Shown in pieces: positions 8,511 through 17,833 of a stretch of DNA of 64,000 nucleotides. Within the stretch, counting starts at the first letter, position 1; every line of letters starts with the position of its first letter. A program made the translations under genes and the position numbers. The stretch is from NCBI GenBank assembly GCA_002086835.1, contig MVIG01000009.1:229799-293798 (forward strand), given 5' to 3'. This stretch comes from Mycolicibacterium porcinum. GTDB taxonomy: Bacteria > Actinomycetota > Actinomycetes > Mycobacteriales > Mycobacteriaceae. The notes under the pieces were generated by a model. That model was not told the DNA's origin, did not search any database, and saw only the letters and a program-made list of their open reading frames with translations.

Positions 8511-10019
8511 TCAATCGATCTCGATTCCGTTGTCCTGTAACTGTATTGATCGGCCGATGTATTCTTCGGCCTCAAGGGCCTGCAGCAAATCGGCACTGGC
8601 GGTATTGCCCCAGCATCGTCGTTCGTCGGGGGTGATGCCGATGAGCACCGCGGCCGCGGGCGTCCCGTCGTCGTCGCGGTGGGCGACGGTATAGGACTCC
8701 AATCGCGCGGGTCCGCGGTAGCCGGGTGCCGGCACCCGCTTGGGGCTCGCATCGACTTCGTCTTGCACACTGGTCCAACGGAATCCATCTCGCGGCGGCC
8801 GCGTCGAATACAGGGCCAGCGCGTGTTTGGTGAGGAACATTCCGTTGGCTGTCGACAAGCCGATCGTCCCCGGATCATGCCGCAACGAGTCAACCAGCGA
8901 CGCCACTGCGTGGGTGACGTAATTGTTGCCCGGCCCCCCGCCGAAGGTGAGGCCGCCGGTCACAGTGAGTGCCATGGCGGCGTCGTCCAGTGGCAGTCCC
9001 AATTCGCCTGCGGCAATCTGGACGGCCGAAGGGAAGCACGAATACAGGTCGGCGTAACGGATATCGCTCGGATGCACGCCAGCCAGCGCGAATGCCACCT
9101 GGCCATTCGCGGCGATGGCCACCGAGCGGTGCAGGTCTTGGCGTTCGCTGACAAACCAGTGTTCGTTGCCTTCGGCGGCGGCGAGCGGGAATACCCACTG
9201 GTCAGTCGAGATGCCAAGTGCCCGTGCTGTACCCGCGGAGGTCACGATGATTGATGCGGACATGTCGACGAAGATGTTGGAGGTGAGCAGCTTCGTGTAG
9301 GGGTAGCGCACCATCCGGTTGGACGTCGAAGGCGTGATGATCTGCTCGGGTGCCGGTGCCACGCGGGTCCATGCGTGCTCATTGCCCTCGGCGACAACGG
9401 CGAACCGGTGCCACAGTTGTCCGAGATGATTCGTGTGGTCGGTGAGCGATCGCGCCGCCGCAGCGCGTATCGCGTTCTCGAAGATCGCGTAGAAGTCCAA
9501 CGGAATCGAGGCACCGCTCTGGCGTTCTAACGCCAGAGACGGCTCACCGTCGAGTAATTCATTCGGATAACCGGACCGTTGGCGTGGGGTCCACGCTAAC
9601 GTGGTCCCGGTGGCCTTGGCCAGGCGACGGCTTCGGAAGGCTTCGGCACCGCTGATGATCACCGCATCGTGCTCTCCGGCCGCTATCGCCCGCGCCGCCC
9701 GTGAGATCAGCACCTGGGGCTGCTCGCCTCCGATCGACGAATTGAACTTGTGTCGCGGTGCGATGCCGAGTTTCTCGGCCACGACTGCGGCTGGATCGTC
9801 GTAGGACCAGCTGGTCATCGCCACGGTCCACAAGCCCGTGACAGCATGTAGGAGGCGTCCGGCGCTTCCGGCACCGGCATCGGCCGCTGCTCGCCGTATG
9901 GTCTCGGCCATCATGGCGGCCGGTTCGGGCGAATCGGCGGGATTGGCGGGGTGCCGCGTCCATTGGCCGACGCCGACGACGACCGGGGCGTTGTCGGGTA
10001 CGCGTTGCTGTTGGCTCAT
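8511..10019 (-). CDS. Thiolase-superfamily (Ltp-like) protein
   Basis: A 502-residue thiolase-fold protein annotated in similar genomes as acetyl-CoA acetyltransferase. The region where thiolases carry the nucleophilic cysteine reads FNSSIGGEQPQ, with no cysteine. This resembles SCP-x/Ltp-type proteins more than true degradative thiolases. Later motifs (ADLYSCFPSAVQ, GGLTFGGGPGNNY) are typical of the Ltp-like group. The ATG overlaps the stop of the upstream ferredoxin reductase (4 bp, ATGA type). A retro-aldol or scaffold role is possible, but there is no DUF35 partner next to it. Confidence 0.85.
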   Translation of the reverse strand: MSQQQRVPDNAPVVVGVGQWTRHPANPADSPEPAAMMAETIRRAAADAGAGSAGRLLHAVTGLWTVAMTSWSYDDPAAVVAEKLGIAPRHKFNSSIGGEQPQVLISRAARAIAAGEHDAVIISGAEAFRSRRLAKATGTTLAWTPRQRSGYPNELLDGEPSLALERQSGASIPLDFYAIFENAIRAAAARSLTDHTNHLGQLWHRFAVVAEGNEHAWTRVAPAPEQIITPSTSNRMVRYPYTKLLTSNIFVDMSASIIVTSAGTARALGISTDQWVFPLAAAEGNEHWFVSERQDLHRSVAIAANGQVAFALAGVHPSDIRYADLYSCFPSAVQIAAGELGLPLDDAAMALTVTGGLTFGGGPGNNYVTHAVASLVDSLRHDPGTIGLSTANGMFLTKHALALYSTRPPRDGFRWTSVQDEVDASPKRVPAPGYRGPARLESYTVAHRDDDGTPAAAVLIGITPDERRCWGNTASADLLQALEAEEYIGRSIQLQDNGIEID

Positions 10020-11263
10020 GCGAAAACTCCGGCGCGGGTTACGGCCTCATCCCAGCTGACGTTCCCTTGCTCGAGAAGTCGTCGGTAGGTCAGTAACGGC
10101 TTGACCATATTGACGCTGAGTGCGGCGCACAGCCGGCCACCTTTGCGGTACAGCGCGAGAAATTTGCGGTCGGACAATGACCCCGCGGCGACAACCACCT
10201 CGTCGTGCCCGGCGGTGGAACCGTAGATCTGAATCTTGCGGTCGAACTGGTCAGACCACACCCATGGCACCGGGGCGAATCCAGGCGCTGGCCTGGGCTC
10301 GCCGAGCAAGGTGGCAGCCGCGTGCTCGGGCTGCCGTCCGGCGTTGTCGTAGTGTTCAATTCGGCGAAATTCTCCTGTGCGGGCGTTCGGCCACTTCGCG
10401 ACGTCTCCCACAGCCACGACTCCGGGCGCGGCCTGTAGATCGGCGTCGCACACCACACCGTCATCGACGGTCAAACCTGATCCTGACAACCATTCGGTGT
10501 TGGGCAGGGCCCCAACGGCTACGACCGCGACATCACACGGCAAAAAAGATCCGTCTGAAAGCTCGAGCGCGGAGATTCCACCGTCAGCGCCGGTGGTCCA
10601 GCCGGTAACGGTGACGCCGAGGCGGACGTCGACGCCGTGGTCACGGTAGTGCTGTCCGAGGCACTCACCCACCGCTGAGCCGACTACGCGGACCAACGGC
10701 GCGGCCAGCGGCTCGATGATCGTGGCCTCAAGACCACGTTGGCGACAACTCGACGCCACTTCGGCACCGATGAATCCTCCGCCGACGATGGCGACCCGCT
10801 GTGGGCCGGCGTCCAGATCCGCGCCCAGTGCCAGGGCATCGTCCAAAGTGCGGACCACATGCACCCGATTGACGTCGCATAAGGGGAGTCGACGAGCCCT
10901 GGCGCCCGTGGCAATCACCAAGCGCTCGAACGCCATCCGTTCACCGTCGCTGAGAGTTAGCGTTCGCGAGGATAGGCACAGCGCGGTAGCGCGAGCGGAC
11001 GCTCTGACTTCGGCGTCCAGGTCCGCAACATCCAACGTGATCTGGTCGGGCAGCCACTGGCCAGTGAGGATCTGCTTGGACAACGGCGGACGATCGTAGC
11101 CCGCACGCGCCTCGTCCCCGATGACCACCAACTCGCCGTCATAGCCGAGCCGACGGAGCGACTGCGCAGTTTTCAGCCCCGCCATACCTGCACCGACGAC
11201 AACCGTCGCCAAGGACCTCAGCGAGGGCGTCCCGTCTGGGCTGGGTAACACGTCAGCAGACAC
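10016..11263 (-). CDS. FAD-dependent ferredoxin/rubredoxin-type reductase
   Basis: A 415-residue pyridine-nucleotide-disulfide oxidoreductase. The FAD Rossmann motif VVVGAGMAGLKTAQ is near residue 20, the NAD(P) motif IVGGGFIGAE mid-protein, and GVVAVGDVAKW towards the C-terminus. The overall pattern fits ferredoxin reductases serving P450 and Rieske systems. The GTG start at 11263 is the first gene of a leftward operon (reductase, thiolase-like, SDR, hypothetical). It is the best candidate for delivering electrons to the small ferredoxins at 2744 and 11746, which feed the P450s or the Rieske oxygenase. Confidence 0.93.
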   Translation of the reverse strand: MSADVLPSPDGTPSLRSLATVVVGAGMAGLKTAQSLRRLGYDGELVVIGDEARAGYDRPPLSKQILTGQWLPDQITLDVADLDAEVRASARATALCLSSRTLTLSDGERMAFERLVIATGARARRLPLCDVNRVHVVRTLDDALALGADLDAGPQRVAIVGGGFIGAEVASSCRQRGLEATIIEPLAAPLVRVVGSAVGECLGQHYRDHGVDVRLGVTVTGWTTGADGGISALELSDGSFLPCDVAVVAVGALPNTEWLSGSGLTVDDGVVCDADLQAAPGVVAVGDVAKWPNARTGEFRRIEHYDNAGRQPEHAAATLLGEPRPAPGFAPVPWVWSDQFDRKIQIYGSTAGHDEVVVAAGSLSDRKFLALYRKGGRLCAALSVNMVKPLLTYRRLLEQGNVSWDEAVTRAGVFA

Positions 11264-11278
11264 GGCGCTACAATAACA

Positions 11279-11294
11279 GACCGTCGCGTCGGTC
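11279..11294. promoter_or_regulatory. TetR-type operator copy 5
   Basis: GACCGTCGCGTCGGTC, 15 bp upstream of the leftward reductase start. A second copy lies 70 bp away, so each divergent promoter has its own site. Confidence 0.8.
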
Positions 11295-11348
11295 GGAATA
11301 TGTTCGGGCGTTGACTCCGGCGACTGGCGGTGAATACGCTGAGGGACC

Positions 11349-11364
11349 GACCGACACGTCGGTC
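11349..11364. promoter_or_regulatory. TetR-type operator copy 6, with -10 element
   Basis: GACCGACACGTCGGTC before the rightward operon. It is followed at once by GTTAAAT, a likely -10, which would place the operator over the -35/spacer region. Confidence 0.8.
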
Positions 11365-11393
11365 GTTAAATGGATTGGGTGAATGGAGACGAC

Positions 11394-11717
11394 GTGGCGC
11401 ACATCGTGGTGATCTCACGGATACAGGTCAAGCACGGCCAACGTGAGGCCGCACTGGAGGCATTGCGTGAGGAGATCGAAGCCTCGCATCATGAGGACGG
11501 CGTCGTGAAGTTCGCCCTGCACGAAGATCCCGAAGATGCGTTGAAACTCCTGATGGTGGAGGTGTACCGCGCAGAGGAAGACATCGACAGTCATTACAAG
11601 CAGCCGTACTTTTTGGAACTCGTCAATCGCATGGGCGAGCTGTTCGACGGCCTCCCGACGGCAGACCGCTTTGTCGGCTTGCCATTCGGTGACCCGGCGA
11701 AGGGGCAGTTGGCGTGA
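11394..11717 (+). CDS. Antibiotic biosynthesis monooxygenase (ABM) family protein
   Basis: 107 residues from a GTG at 11394 with GGAG 5-6 nt upstream. An upstream in-frame ATG at 11370 overlaps the probable -10 element and was not used. The sequence (IVVISRIQVKHGQREA, VVKFALHEDPED, YFLELVNRMGEL) fits the dimeric ferredoxin-like ABM fold, which includes cofactor-free monooxygenases and quinol-type oxidases. It is first gene of a seven-gene operon running to 16910. Confidence 0.85.
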   Translation: MAHIVVISRIQVKHGQREAALEALREEIEASHHEDGVVKFALHEDPEDALKLLMVEVYRAEEDIDSHYKQPYFLELVNRMGELFDGLPTADRFVGLPFGDPAKGQLA

Positions 11718-11745
11718 GTGAGTGCCACCCCGGGGAGGGGGATTC

Positions 11746-11934
11746 ATGAGGGTGGTCCTGGATCGTGACCTATGCCAGGCCAATGGCGTGTGCATGGCAC
11801 TGGCGCCCGCGGTTTTCGAGCTCGATGACGATCTGGAACTGCGCATCCTCGTCGACGTGGTTCCAGAAGATGCCGAGGATGACACCCGTGAAGCGGCCAC
11901 CCAGTGTCCCCGGTCTGCGTTGACGATCCAATGA
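11746..11934 (+). CDS. Small ferredoxin (P450/Rieske type)
   Basis: 62 residues. The ATG at 11746 follows GGGGAGGGG. Ligand motifs CQANGVC (C-x5-C) and QCPRSAL indicate a 3Fe-4S type cluster, like the ferredoxin at 2744. The stop overlaps the start of the acyl-CoA dehydrogenase gene by 4 bp. Its likely role is electron transfer from the FAD reductase at 10016-11263, encoded divergently nearby. Confidence 0.9.
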   Translation: MRVVLDRDLCQANGVCMALAPAVFELDDDLELRILVDVVPEDAEDDTREAATQCPRSALTIQ

Positions 11935-13172
11935 GCCCAAAAGTCGATTCCCCCGCAGCGCCCGATGCCGATGAGTTCGATGCCGAAGTCCGGCGGTGGA
12001 TCGCCGGACAGGGGTACCAGCCTCGCCCCACTGCGACGCTGGCTTCAATATGGGGCGAGGGCTCTGACGATGTTTCGGTGTTCGACGACGTCAGCGACGC
12101 TGAACTCGCCGAACGACTGGCCGCGGTAGCGGCGTGGCAGCGCGCCAAGTTCGACGCCGGCTATGTCGGATTCGCCGACCCCCAATCCGGATCGACGCAG
12201 TTGCCGCAGCGCTACCAGCGCAGGTTCAGTGAACTCGAAGCCGAATACGACCTGCCCGACGCCGGCGAATTACCTGTGGTGTCGATAGCCTTGATAGCTC
12301 CGACGATCTCCGTCCTCGGCAGTGCCGATCAGCGCGAGCGCTTCCTGCGTCCGTTGTTGCGGATGGACGAATTGGCCTGTCAGTTGTTCAGCGAACCCGA
12401 CGCGGGTTCTGACCTGGCGGGCATTCGCACCAAGGCAGTACGCCGCGGTGAGGACTGGTTGCTCACCGGCCGCAAGGTCTGGACTTCTGGTGCCCGCTTC
12501 GCGCAATGGGGGCTGGCCATCGCCAGAAGCGAAGCCGGCAGCACCCGGCACAACGGGTTGACCGCATTTCTCGTGCCGCTGGATGCGCCGGGCGTCACGA
12601 TTCGGCCCATCCGGCAAATTACCGGTGGCTCAAGCTTCAACGAGGTGTTCCTGGACGACGTCGAGGTGCCGGACTCACTGCGACTCGGCGACATCGGTGG
12701 CGGTTGGGCTGTCGCGATGACCGTGTTGGCGTTTGAACGGGATCACTCGACTGGCGGAAGCCACAGCGTCGGAGGCCAATTCGGCGATGTACTGGCTGCG
12801 GCCCGGCATTTCGGAGTCTCGACCGATCCGGTCATCCGCGATGCACTCGCCGACCTGTACATCCACGCGCAGATCGAGCACATGACCAACCGACGCGCCG
12901 CGGCCAAGGCCCTCCAGGGTGTGCCCCCGGGCGCCGAGGGTTCGATCAGCAAGCTGCTGTGGACACAGAACATGAGCCGCGTGAGTGACGTGATCACCAG
13001 AATCCTCGGCTCGCGGCTCGTCGCAGACACCGGCGAATGGGGAACCTTTGCCTGGACGGCGCATGTACTCGGCGCGCCTGGTTACCGCATCGCCGGCGGT
13101 ACGGACGAAATCCAGCGCAACATCTTGGCCGAGCGGGTGCTGGGGCTTCCACGCGAACCCCGGCCGACGTGA
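11931..13172 (+). CDS. Acyl-CoA dehydrogenase family protein
   Basis: A 413-residue flavoprotein of the FadE type. The flavin-binding motif CQLFSEPDAGSDLAG, WLLTGRKVWTSGA and the C-terminal GTDEIQRNILAERVLG are diagnostic. It starts in a 4-bp overlap with the ferredoxin gene. A second, shorter dehydrogenase (14826-15950) lies in the same operon. In actinobacterial sterol catabolism such adjacent pairs form heterotetramers that oxidise bulky acyl-CoAs, so these two may be partners; this is an inference from gene order. Confidence 0.94.
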   Translation: MSPKVDSPAAPDADEFDAEVRRWIAGQGYQPRPTATLASIWGEGSDDVSVFDDVSDAELAERLAAVAAWQRAKFDAGYVGFADPQSGSTQLPQRYQRRFSELEAEYDLPDAGELPVVSIALIAPTISVLGSADQRERFLRPLLRMDELACQLFSEPDAGSDLAGIRTKAVRRGEDWLLTGRKVWTSGARFAQWGLAIARSEAGSTRHNGLTAFLVPLDAPGVTIRPIRQITGGSSFNEVFLDDVEVPDSLRLGDIGGGWAVAMTVLAFERDHSTGGSHSVGGQFGDVLAAARHFGVSTDPVIRDALADLYIHAQIEHMTNRRAAAKALQGVPPGAEGSISKLLWTQNMSRVSDVITRILGSRLVADTGEWGTFAWTAHVLGAPGYRIAGGTDEIQRNILAERVLGLPREPRPT

Positions 13173-13198
13173 TCGGCCCAGCGAGAGAAGGCACGAGA

Positions 13199-13624
13199 AT
13201 GATTCCGTCCCAAACCATCGTTGCCGGTGAGCACATCGAGGAGACCCGAGACGGCGTCTCATTGATCGCTGCGCGATGTCGCCGATGTGCGGCAATGGTG
13301 TTCCCCGCCCAACTCAGCTGTCCCCGTTGCACCGCTTCGGACATGACTGCGGAATCTCTGCCCTCGCACGGGACGCTGTGGTCTTACACCATCCAGCGTT
13401 TCGCCCCCAAGGCGCCATTCGACGGTGCCGGCCAGACTGAATTTCGGCCCTACGGAGTGGGATACGTCGCTTTTGCCGACAGCGTCATCGTCGAGGGTCG
13501 GCTCACCGAGCACGAACCTGAACGCCTTCGGATAGGTCAATCCATGAAAGTGGTGGTGGCGCCCTACACGACCACCGACGACGGCTCCGAACTTGTCACG
13601 TACGCATTCGCACCGAATGAATGA
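13199..13624 (+). CDS. DUF35 / OB-fold zinc-ribbon protein (Ltp partner)
   Basis: 141 residues. The ATG at 13199 follows AGAAGG. The N-terminal zinc ribbon has CRRC and CPRC motifs, followed by an OB fold (TLWSYTIQRFAPKAPF). DUF35 proteins pair with thiolase-fold Ltp proteins, for example Ltp2 with ChsH2 in cholesterol side-chain degradation, to give retro-aldolases. The Ltp-like gene follows directly (13662), so this is probably such a pair. Confidence 0.9.
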   Translation: MIPSQTIVAGEHIEETRDGVSLIAARCRRCAAMVFPAQLSCPRCTASDMTAESLPSHGTLWSYTIQRFAPKAPFDGAGQTEFRPYGVGYVAFADSVIVEGRLTEHEPERLRIGQSMKVVVAPYTTTDDGSELVTYAFAPNE

Positions 13625-13661
13625 CCATACGGCGGAGAATTCGCCCACCACGGGAGGACAT

Positions 13662-14816
13662 ATGGACAGCGGCGACGGGGTAGCCATCGTCGGCATCGGT
13701 ATGCATCGCTTCGGGCGCACCGAGGGCGTCAGCGGTCGCCAGCAGGGCGCGGTTGCTGTCCGGGCGGCTCTGGCTGACGCCGGAATCAGCTGGGAGAACG
13801 TCCAAGTCGCCGCGGGCGGCAGCATGTCGGCCGGGGCTGCGGACACCTTGGTCTCTGACCTCGGGCTGACCGGGCTGACCTTCATCAACGTCACCAATGG
13901 ATGCGCCACCGGCGGCAGCGCGTTGACCGTGGCCGCGGACGCCATCACCAGTGGATCAGCTGACATCGCCATGGCCATCGGTTTCGACAAGCACGATCGG
14001 GGTGCGTTCAACGCCGACCCGGCCGACTGGGGGTTGGAACCGTGGTACGGCCGAATCGGCCTGATGCTCACCACCCAGTTCTTTGCGCTCAAGACGCAGC
14101 GCTACCTGTACGAGCACGACCTGGACGCATCGCTTTTGTCTCAACTGGCCGCCCGGGCCTTCCGCAACGGCTCACTCAACGACATGGCCTGGCGGCGTAA
14201 ACCGTTGTCCGCAGAGGACATCGCCGGCTCGGCGATGATCAGTGACCCACTGACCCAATACATGTTGTGTTCACCCGGAGAGGGCGGTGTGGCTCTGGTG
14301 TTGTGCCGGGCCAACCTTGCTCGCCGGTACACCGACAGGCCGATCTATCTGCGTGCCGTGGCCACCCGCACACGCCGTTACGGCTCGTTCGAAGTCTTCA
14401 GCCCTTGGTTGTCACCACAACGTGGGCCCGGGCCCACCGAAGATGCCGCCCGAGCAGCGTTCGAACAGGCCGGAGTCGACCCCCGTGAGGTCGCGGTGGC
14501 ACAGCTACAAGACACCGACGCAGGCTCTGAGCTGATCCACATGGCCGAGACCGGACTGTGCGAACACGGCCGGCAAGCCGAACTCATCGCGAGCGGACGC
14601 ACTGAACTGGATGGGACGCTGCCCGTCAACACCGATGGAGGGTGCCTGGCCATGGGCGAACCGATCGGAGCATCAGGCCTTCGCCAGGTATACGAAACGG
14701 TGCTGCAACTGCGCGGTGATGCGGGGCAGCGACAGGTACGCGGTCAACCGGCAGTCGGATTCACCCACGTGTACGGCGCCCCCGGTGTCAGCGCCTGCAC
14801 CGTCCTGACCCGCTGA
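13662..14816 (+). CDS. Thiolase-superfamily (Ltp-like) protein, paired with DUF35
   Basis: 384 residues from the ATG at 13662, which has GGGAGG upstream; an in-frame ATG at 13617 overlapping the DUF35 stop region is a second option. FINVTNGCATGGSAL contains a cysteine at about the position of the thiolase nucleophile, unlike the other two thiolase-like proteins in this window. The C-terminal part has VNTDGGCLAMGEPIGASGLRQ. With the DUF35 protein just upstream it likely forms a C-C cleaving complex: a thiolytic or retro-aldol step releasing a short acyl-CoA. Confidence 0.88.
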   Translation: MDSGDGVAIVGIGMHRFGRTEGVSGRQQGAVAVRAALADAGISWENVQVAAGGSMSAGAADTLVSDLGLTGLTFINVTNGCATGGSALTVAADAITSGSADIAMAIGFDKHDRGAFNADPADWGLEPWYGRIGLMLTTQFFALKTQRYLYEHDLDASLLSQLAARAFRNGSLNDMAWRRKPLSAEDIAGSAMISDPLTQYMLCSPGEGGVALVLCRANLARRYTDRPIYLRAVATRTRRYGSFEVFSPWLSPQRGPGPTEDAARAAFEQAGVDPREVAVAQLQDTDAGSELIHMAETGLCEHGRQAELIASGRTELDGTLPVNTDGGCLAMGEPIGASGLRQVYETVLQLRGDAGQRQVRGQPAVGFTHVYGAPGVSACTVLTR

Positions 14817-14825
14817 GAGGAACAC

Positions 14826-15950
14826 ATGACCACCACGACCGACGCTGAAGACGTCGACCAGCTCAGATCGGTACTTCGCGAATTCTTGGCTGCGCGAGCA
14901 TCTTCGGAACGCGTTCGCACAATCGCTGAGTCGCCCGAGCCGTTCGATGCCGACCTGTGGCAGCAGATGGTGGAGGAGCTCGGCCTACCAGGTCTGGCCG
15001 TGCCGGAGGAGTGCGGCGGGGGAGGATTCGACGGGACGGTGCAGCTGGCGGTCTTCGAAGAACTCGGGGCCTCGTTGGCGTGCGTGCCCTACCTGTCCAC
15101 TGTCGGGCTGGCGATCCCCGCGCTACTGGCCAGCCCGGCGAACGCGATTCGCAACGATCTGCTGGCCGGACTGGCGAGCGGGGAGAAGACCGCCACCGTG
15201 GCGCTCACACCCACCGATGGTGCCCCGTCCGCATACACGCACGGTGTGACCGCACGGGCGGATGACCAGACAGGCGATGCTGTTCACCTGGACGGCCGCA
15301 AAGGGTTCGTGGTCGACGGTGACTCCGCGGATCTGATCCTGGTGCCGGCCCGTGCCGGTGACGACGTGTGCCTCTACGTTGTGGAACGAGAAGCGGCAGG
15401 ACTTGCGCGTACGCCGATGCGTACCCTCGATTTGACCCGACCGATGTCCATGCTGGAGTTCGCGTCGACGCCGGCGCGCCGGGTCAGCGACACCGACGCC
15501 ACGGTCATCGTCGACGCCGCACTGGATGTCGCCAATGCCATGGTCGCCGCGGAACAGCTCGGTGGTGCGCAGCGCTGCCTGGACATGGCGGTGCAGTACG
15601 CGGCGATCCGTGAGCAGTTCGGCAGGCCCATCGGCAGTTTCCAGGCAATCAAGCACAAGTGCGCTGACATGTTGGTCGCGGTGGAATCCGCGCGGTCGGC
15701 CGTCGACCACCTTGCCCAAGTGTTGCGCGGCGACACCGCTCGGCTCTCGACATCGGCACCGCTGGCCAAGGCATACTGTTCGGACGCATATGTTTTCGTT
15801 GCCGGTGAGAACGTCCAGGTACACGGGGGCATCGGATTCACCTGGGAACATGATGCCCACATGTATCTCCGGCGTGCGCATAGTAGTGCAATATTGAACG
15901 GCGACAGTTCCTTCCAGCGTGGCGTGCTGGCAGACCGGCTCGGTTTCTGA
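14826..15950 (+). CDS. Acyl-CoA dehydrogenase family protein (possible second subunit)
   Basis: A 374-residue FadE-type protein starting at an ATG preceded by GAGAGGAA. It shows VPEECGGGGFDG near the N-terminus, and QYAAIREQFGRPIGSFQAIK and VQVHGGIGFTWEHD towards the C-terminus. The typical SEP flavin motif is not obvious. It lies in the same operon as the 413-residue dehydrogenase, as in FadE heterotetramers where one chain carries the catalytic base and the other completes the FAD site. Confidence 0.92.
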   Translation: MTTTTDAEDVDQLRSVLREFLAARASSERVRTIAESPEPFDADLWQQMVEELGLPGLAVPEECGGGGFDGTVQLAVFEELGASLACVPYLSTVGLAIPALLASPANAIRNDLLAGLASGEKTATVALTPTDGAPSAYTHGVTARADDQTGDAVHLDGRKGFVVDGDSADLILVPARAGDDVCLYVVEREAAGLARTPMRTLDLTRPMSMLEFASTPARRVSDTDATVIVDAALDVANAMVAAEQLGGAQRCLDMAVQYAAIREQFGRPIGSFQAIKHKCADMLVAVESARSAVDHLAQVLRGDTARLSTSAPLAKAYCSDAYVFVAGENVQVHGGIGFTWEHDAHMYLRRAHSSAILNGDSSFQRGVLADRLGF

Positions 15951-15953
15951 GCG

Positions 15954-16910
15954 ATGCCCCAGCCCGCATCCCGGCCGTTCGCGCGGGGATCGGTATCTCT
16001 GGGCTTACACCCGGAATCGGCTCTTCCGGCGGATCGGCAGATTGAAACTCTGCGGTGCCAAGCTGTCCAGGCAGAGCAGGCGGGCTTCGACGGTGTGACC
16101 CTTAGCGAGCACCACAACGGTTTTCCCGGATACCTGCCGCAGCCGTTGCTCGCCTGCTCCTGGATACTGGAGGCGACCCGCAGCGTGTGGTCGGGCCCGG
16201 CGCCGACCGTGTTGACTGTGCGGGCCGCCAGGTTGTTCGCCGAAGAGCTGGCGTGGACCGCCGCGCGTTTTCCAGGGCGGCTCGGCGCAGTGTTCGCCCC
16301 GGGCTATGCGCGGACTGACTTTGAATTTCTGGAGGTGCCGTTCGATGACCGCGGGCAGCGGTTCGAACGGAAACTCATCACCTTGACTGCTCTGCTCGGG
16401 CTGGGCGGCAGCGCCCAACCCTCCGACGATGCCGCACTCGCCGCCTGGCCGAACTGCGATGCACCTCTGCTGGTAGCCGTCAACAGCGGAACCGGCGTCC
16501 GCCGGGCAGCCGCGCTGGGTCTCGGCATGATGTTTCCGGGTGGTGAAGATCCAGCGCGCCTTGGCCAGTTCGCCAGGCGTTACCGGGAACTGGGTGGTAC
16601 GGGCCCGATCGTCTGGACCCGCAGCGTGTGGCTCGGGGAACCACCGGCCGCGGCAATCGAGGAGTGGGGTCGCCGGTACCAGTCAGCGGCCGCAATGGGC
16701 ATGCGGCAGCGATCCGGATTCAGTGCCGCACTGCTCGCTGGGCATCACGAGGATGTGGCGAGGTGCTTGGCTGAGGAACAGCGCATCGTATCCGCCGACG
16801 CGGTGAATATTCGGGTGCACCTGCCCGGGGTAGTGCCCGAACAGATCGGCGAGATGATCGGGCGCATCGGCGAAGACGTCCTCCCGCGGTTGATCACCCG
16901 CGGCTGGTAG
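15954..16910 (+). CDS. LLM-class (luciferase-like) flavin oxidoreductase
   Basis: A 318-residue protein of the bacterial luciferase-like fold, with QAEQAGFDGVTLSEHHNG and GRLGAVFAPGYARTDFEF. Family members use reduced flavin (FMNH2 or F420) for monooxygenation or hydride transfer, and F420-dependent members are common in mycobacteria. It starts 3 bp after the dehydrogenase stop and ends the seven-gene operon. Possible roles are a Baeyer-Villiger-like oxygenation or a reduction in the pathway. Confidence 0.88.
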   Translation: MPQPASRPFARGSVSLGLHPESALPADRQIETLRCQAVQAEQAGFDGVTLSEHHNGFPGYLPQPLLACSWILEATRSVWSGPAPTVLTVRAARLFAEELAWTAARFPGRLGAVFAPGYARTDFEFLEVPFDDRGQRFERKLITLTALLGLGGSAQPSDDAALAAWPNCDAPLLVAVNSGTGVRRAAALGLGMMFPGGEDPARLGQFARRYRELGGTGPIVWTRSVWLGEPPAAAIEEWGRRYQSAAAMGMRQRSGFSAALLAGHHEDVARCLAEEQRIVSADAVNIRVHLPGVVPEQIGEMIGRIGEDVLPRLITRGW

Positions 16911-16922
16911 GTCGCCCGGTCG

Positions 16923-17756
16923 TCAGGCGTGCATTCCGGCGATCGAGTTCGATATCGCCCGGCGTACCCGTTGTGGAGCCATTTGCACTGCGAGGGCAAT
17001 CGCCCTGTGGTGTAGTCCGTGAACGACCTGAGGCCTGCCCGCCATGACCGCGTTGTACGCCTGCCTTGCAACCCTCTCCGGACTCATGATCACCGCTCGG
17101 TATAGCCAATCGCGACTCTCGTCGGCGACGCCGGATTGCGCAAGTGGCGTATCGGTGAATCCGGGAACGCTGACGGTGCATCGGATCCCGAACTCTTTCA
17201 GCTCGGCGTCGATTGATTCTCTGAAGCGCTGCAGAAGCGCCTTCTCCCCGCCGTAGAGCGTGCTCATCGGCGTTCCAGTGAACATGCCTGCGATGGATGA
17301 CACGGTGATGATTCGGCCCCAGCCCTCGCGAACCATGGCGGGAACCAGGCGGTGTGTCATCTCGACCGGGGCAAGCGCCATCACACGCAGATGTCGTTCG
17401 TGCTCTTCCCAGTCGAGTTCGTCGAATCGGCCGGTCAGGGTGTAACCGGCGTTGTTGACCAGAAAGTCGACGTGCTGACCGCTATCGGTCAACTCCGCGA
17501 CGATCCGGCCAGGAGTCGCCGGGTCGGCGAGATCGGCGACAATGGGCCGGGCCTGTACGGCGAAGCGGCCGGCAAGTTGGTCGGCGAGTTCGACGAGGTG
17601 TTGTTTTCGCCGTGCCAGCAGGAGAACATCGAAACCCTCGGCGGCCAGGACTTCGGAGAGCGACCGGCCGATGCCACTTGAGGCGCCGCAGACCAGTGCC
17701 GTGCGGCCGAAACCAACTCTTCGGCCGTGAGTGTCGCCCCTGGCTACTTGTGGCAT
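16923..17756 (-). CDS. SDR family oxidoreductase
   Basis: 277 residues. CGASSGIG near the N-terminus, NNAGYT, and an active-site pair in TLYGGEKALL (Y-x3-K). The ATG at 17756 or a GTG two codons upstream may be used. It is the last gene of the leftward operon Rieske - CoA transferase - acyl-CoA dehydrogenase - SDR and converges on the LLM gene. A 77-bp gap with no other feature separates it from the dehydrogenase gene. Confidence 0.9.
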   Translation of the reverse strand: MPQVARGDTHGRRVGFGRTALVCGASSGIGRSLSEVLAAEGFDVLLLARRKQHLVELADQLAGRFAVQARPIVADLADPATPGRIVAELTDSGQHVDFLVNNAGYTLTGRFDELDWEEHERHLRVMALAPVEMTHRLVPAMVREGWGRIITVSSIAGMFTGTPMSTLYGGEKALLQRFRESIDAELKEFGIRCTVSVPGFTDTPLAQSGVADESRDWLYRAVIMSPERVARQAYNAVMAGRPQVVHGLHHRAIALAVQMAPQRVRRAISNSIAGMHA

Positions 17757-17833
17757 GCCCACCCATCACTTGCGGCGTAGTCCGTGCTCACCTTGGCCTC
17801 GTGTTCGGTCAATCCGTGCAACTCACCCAAAGT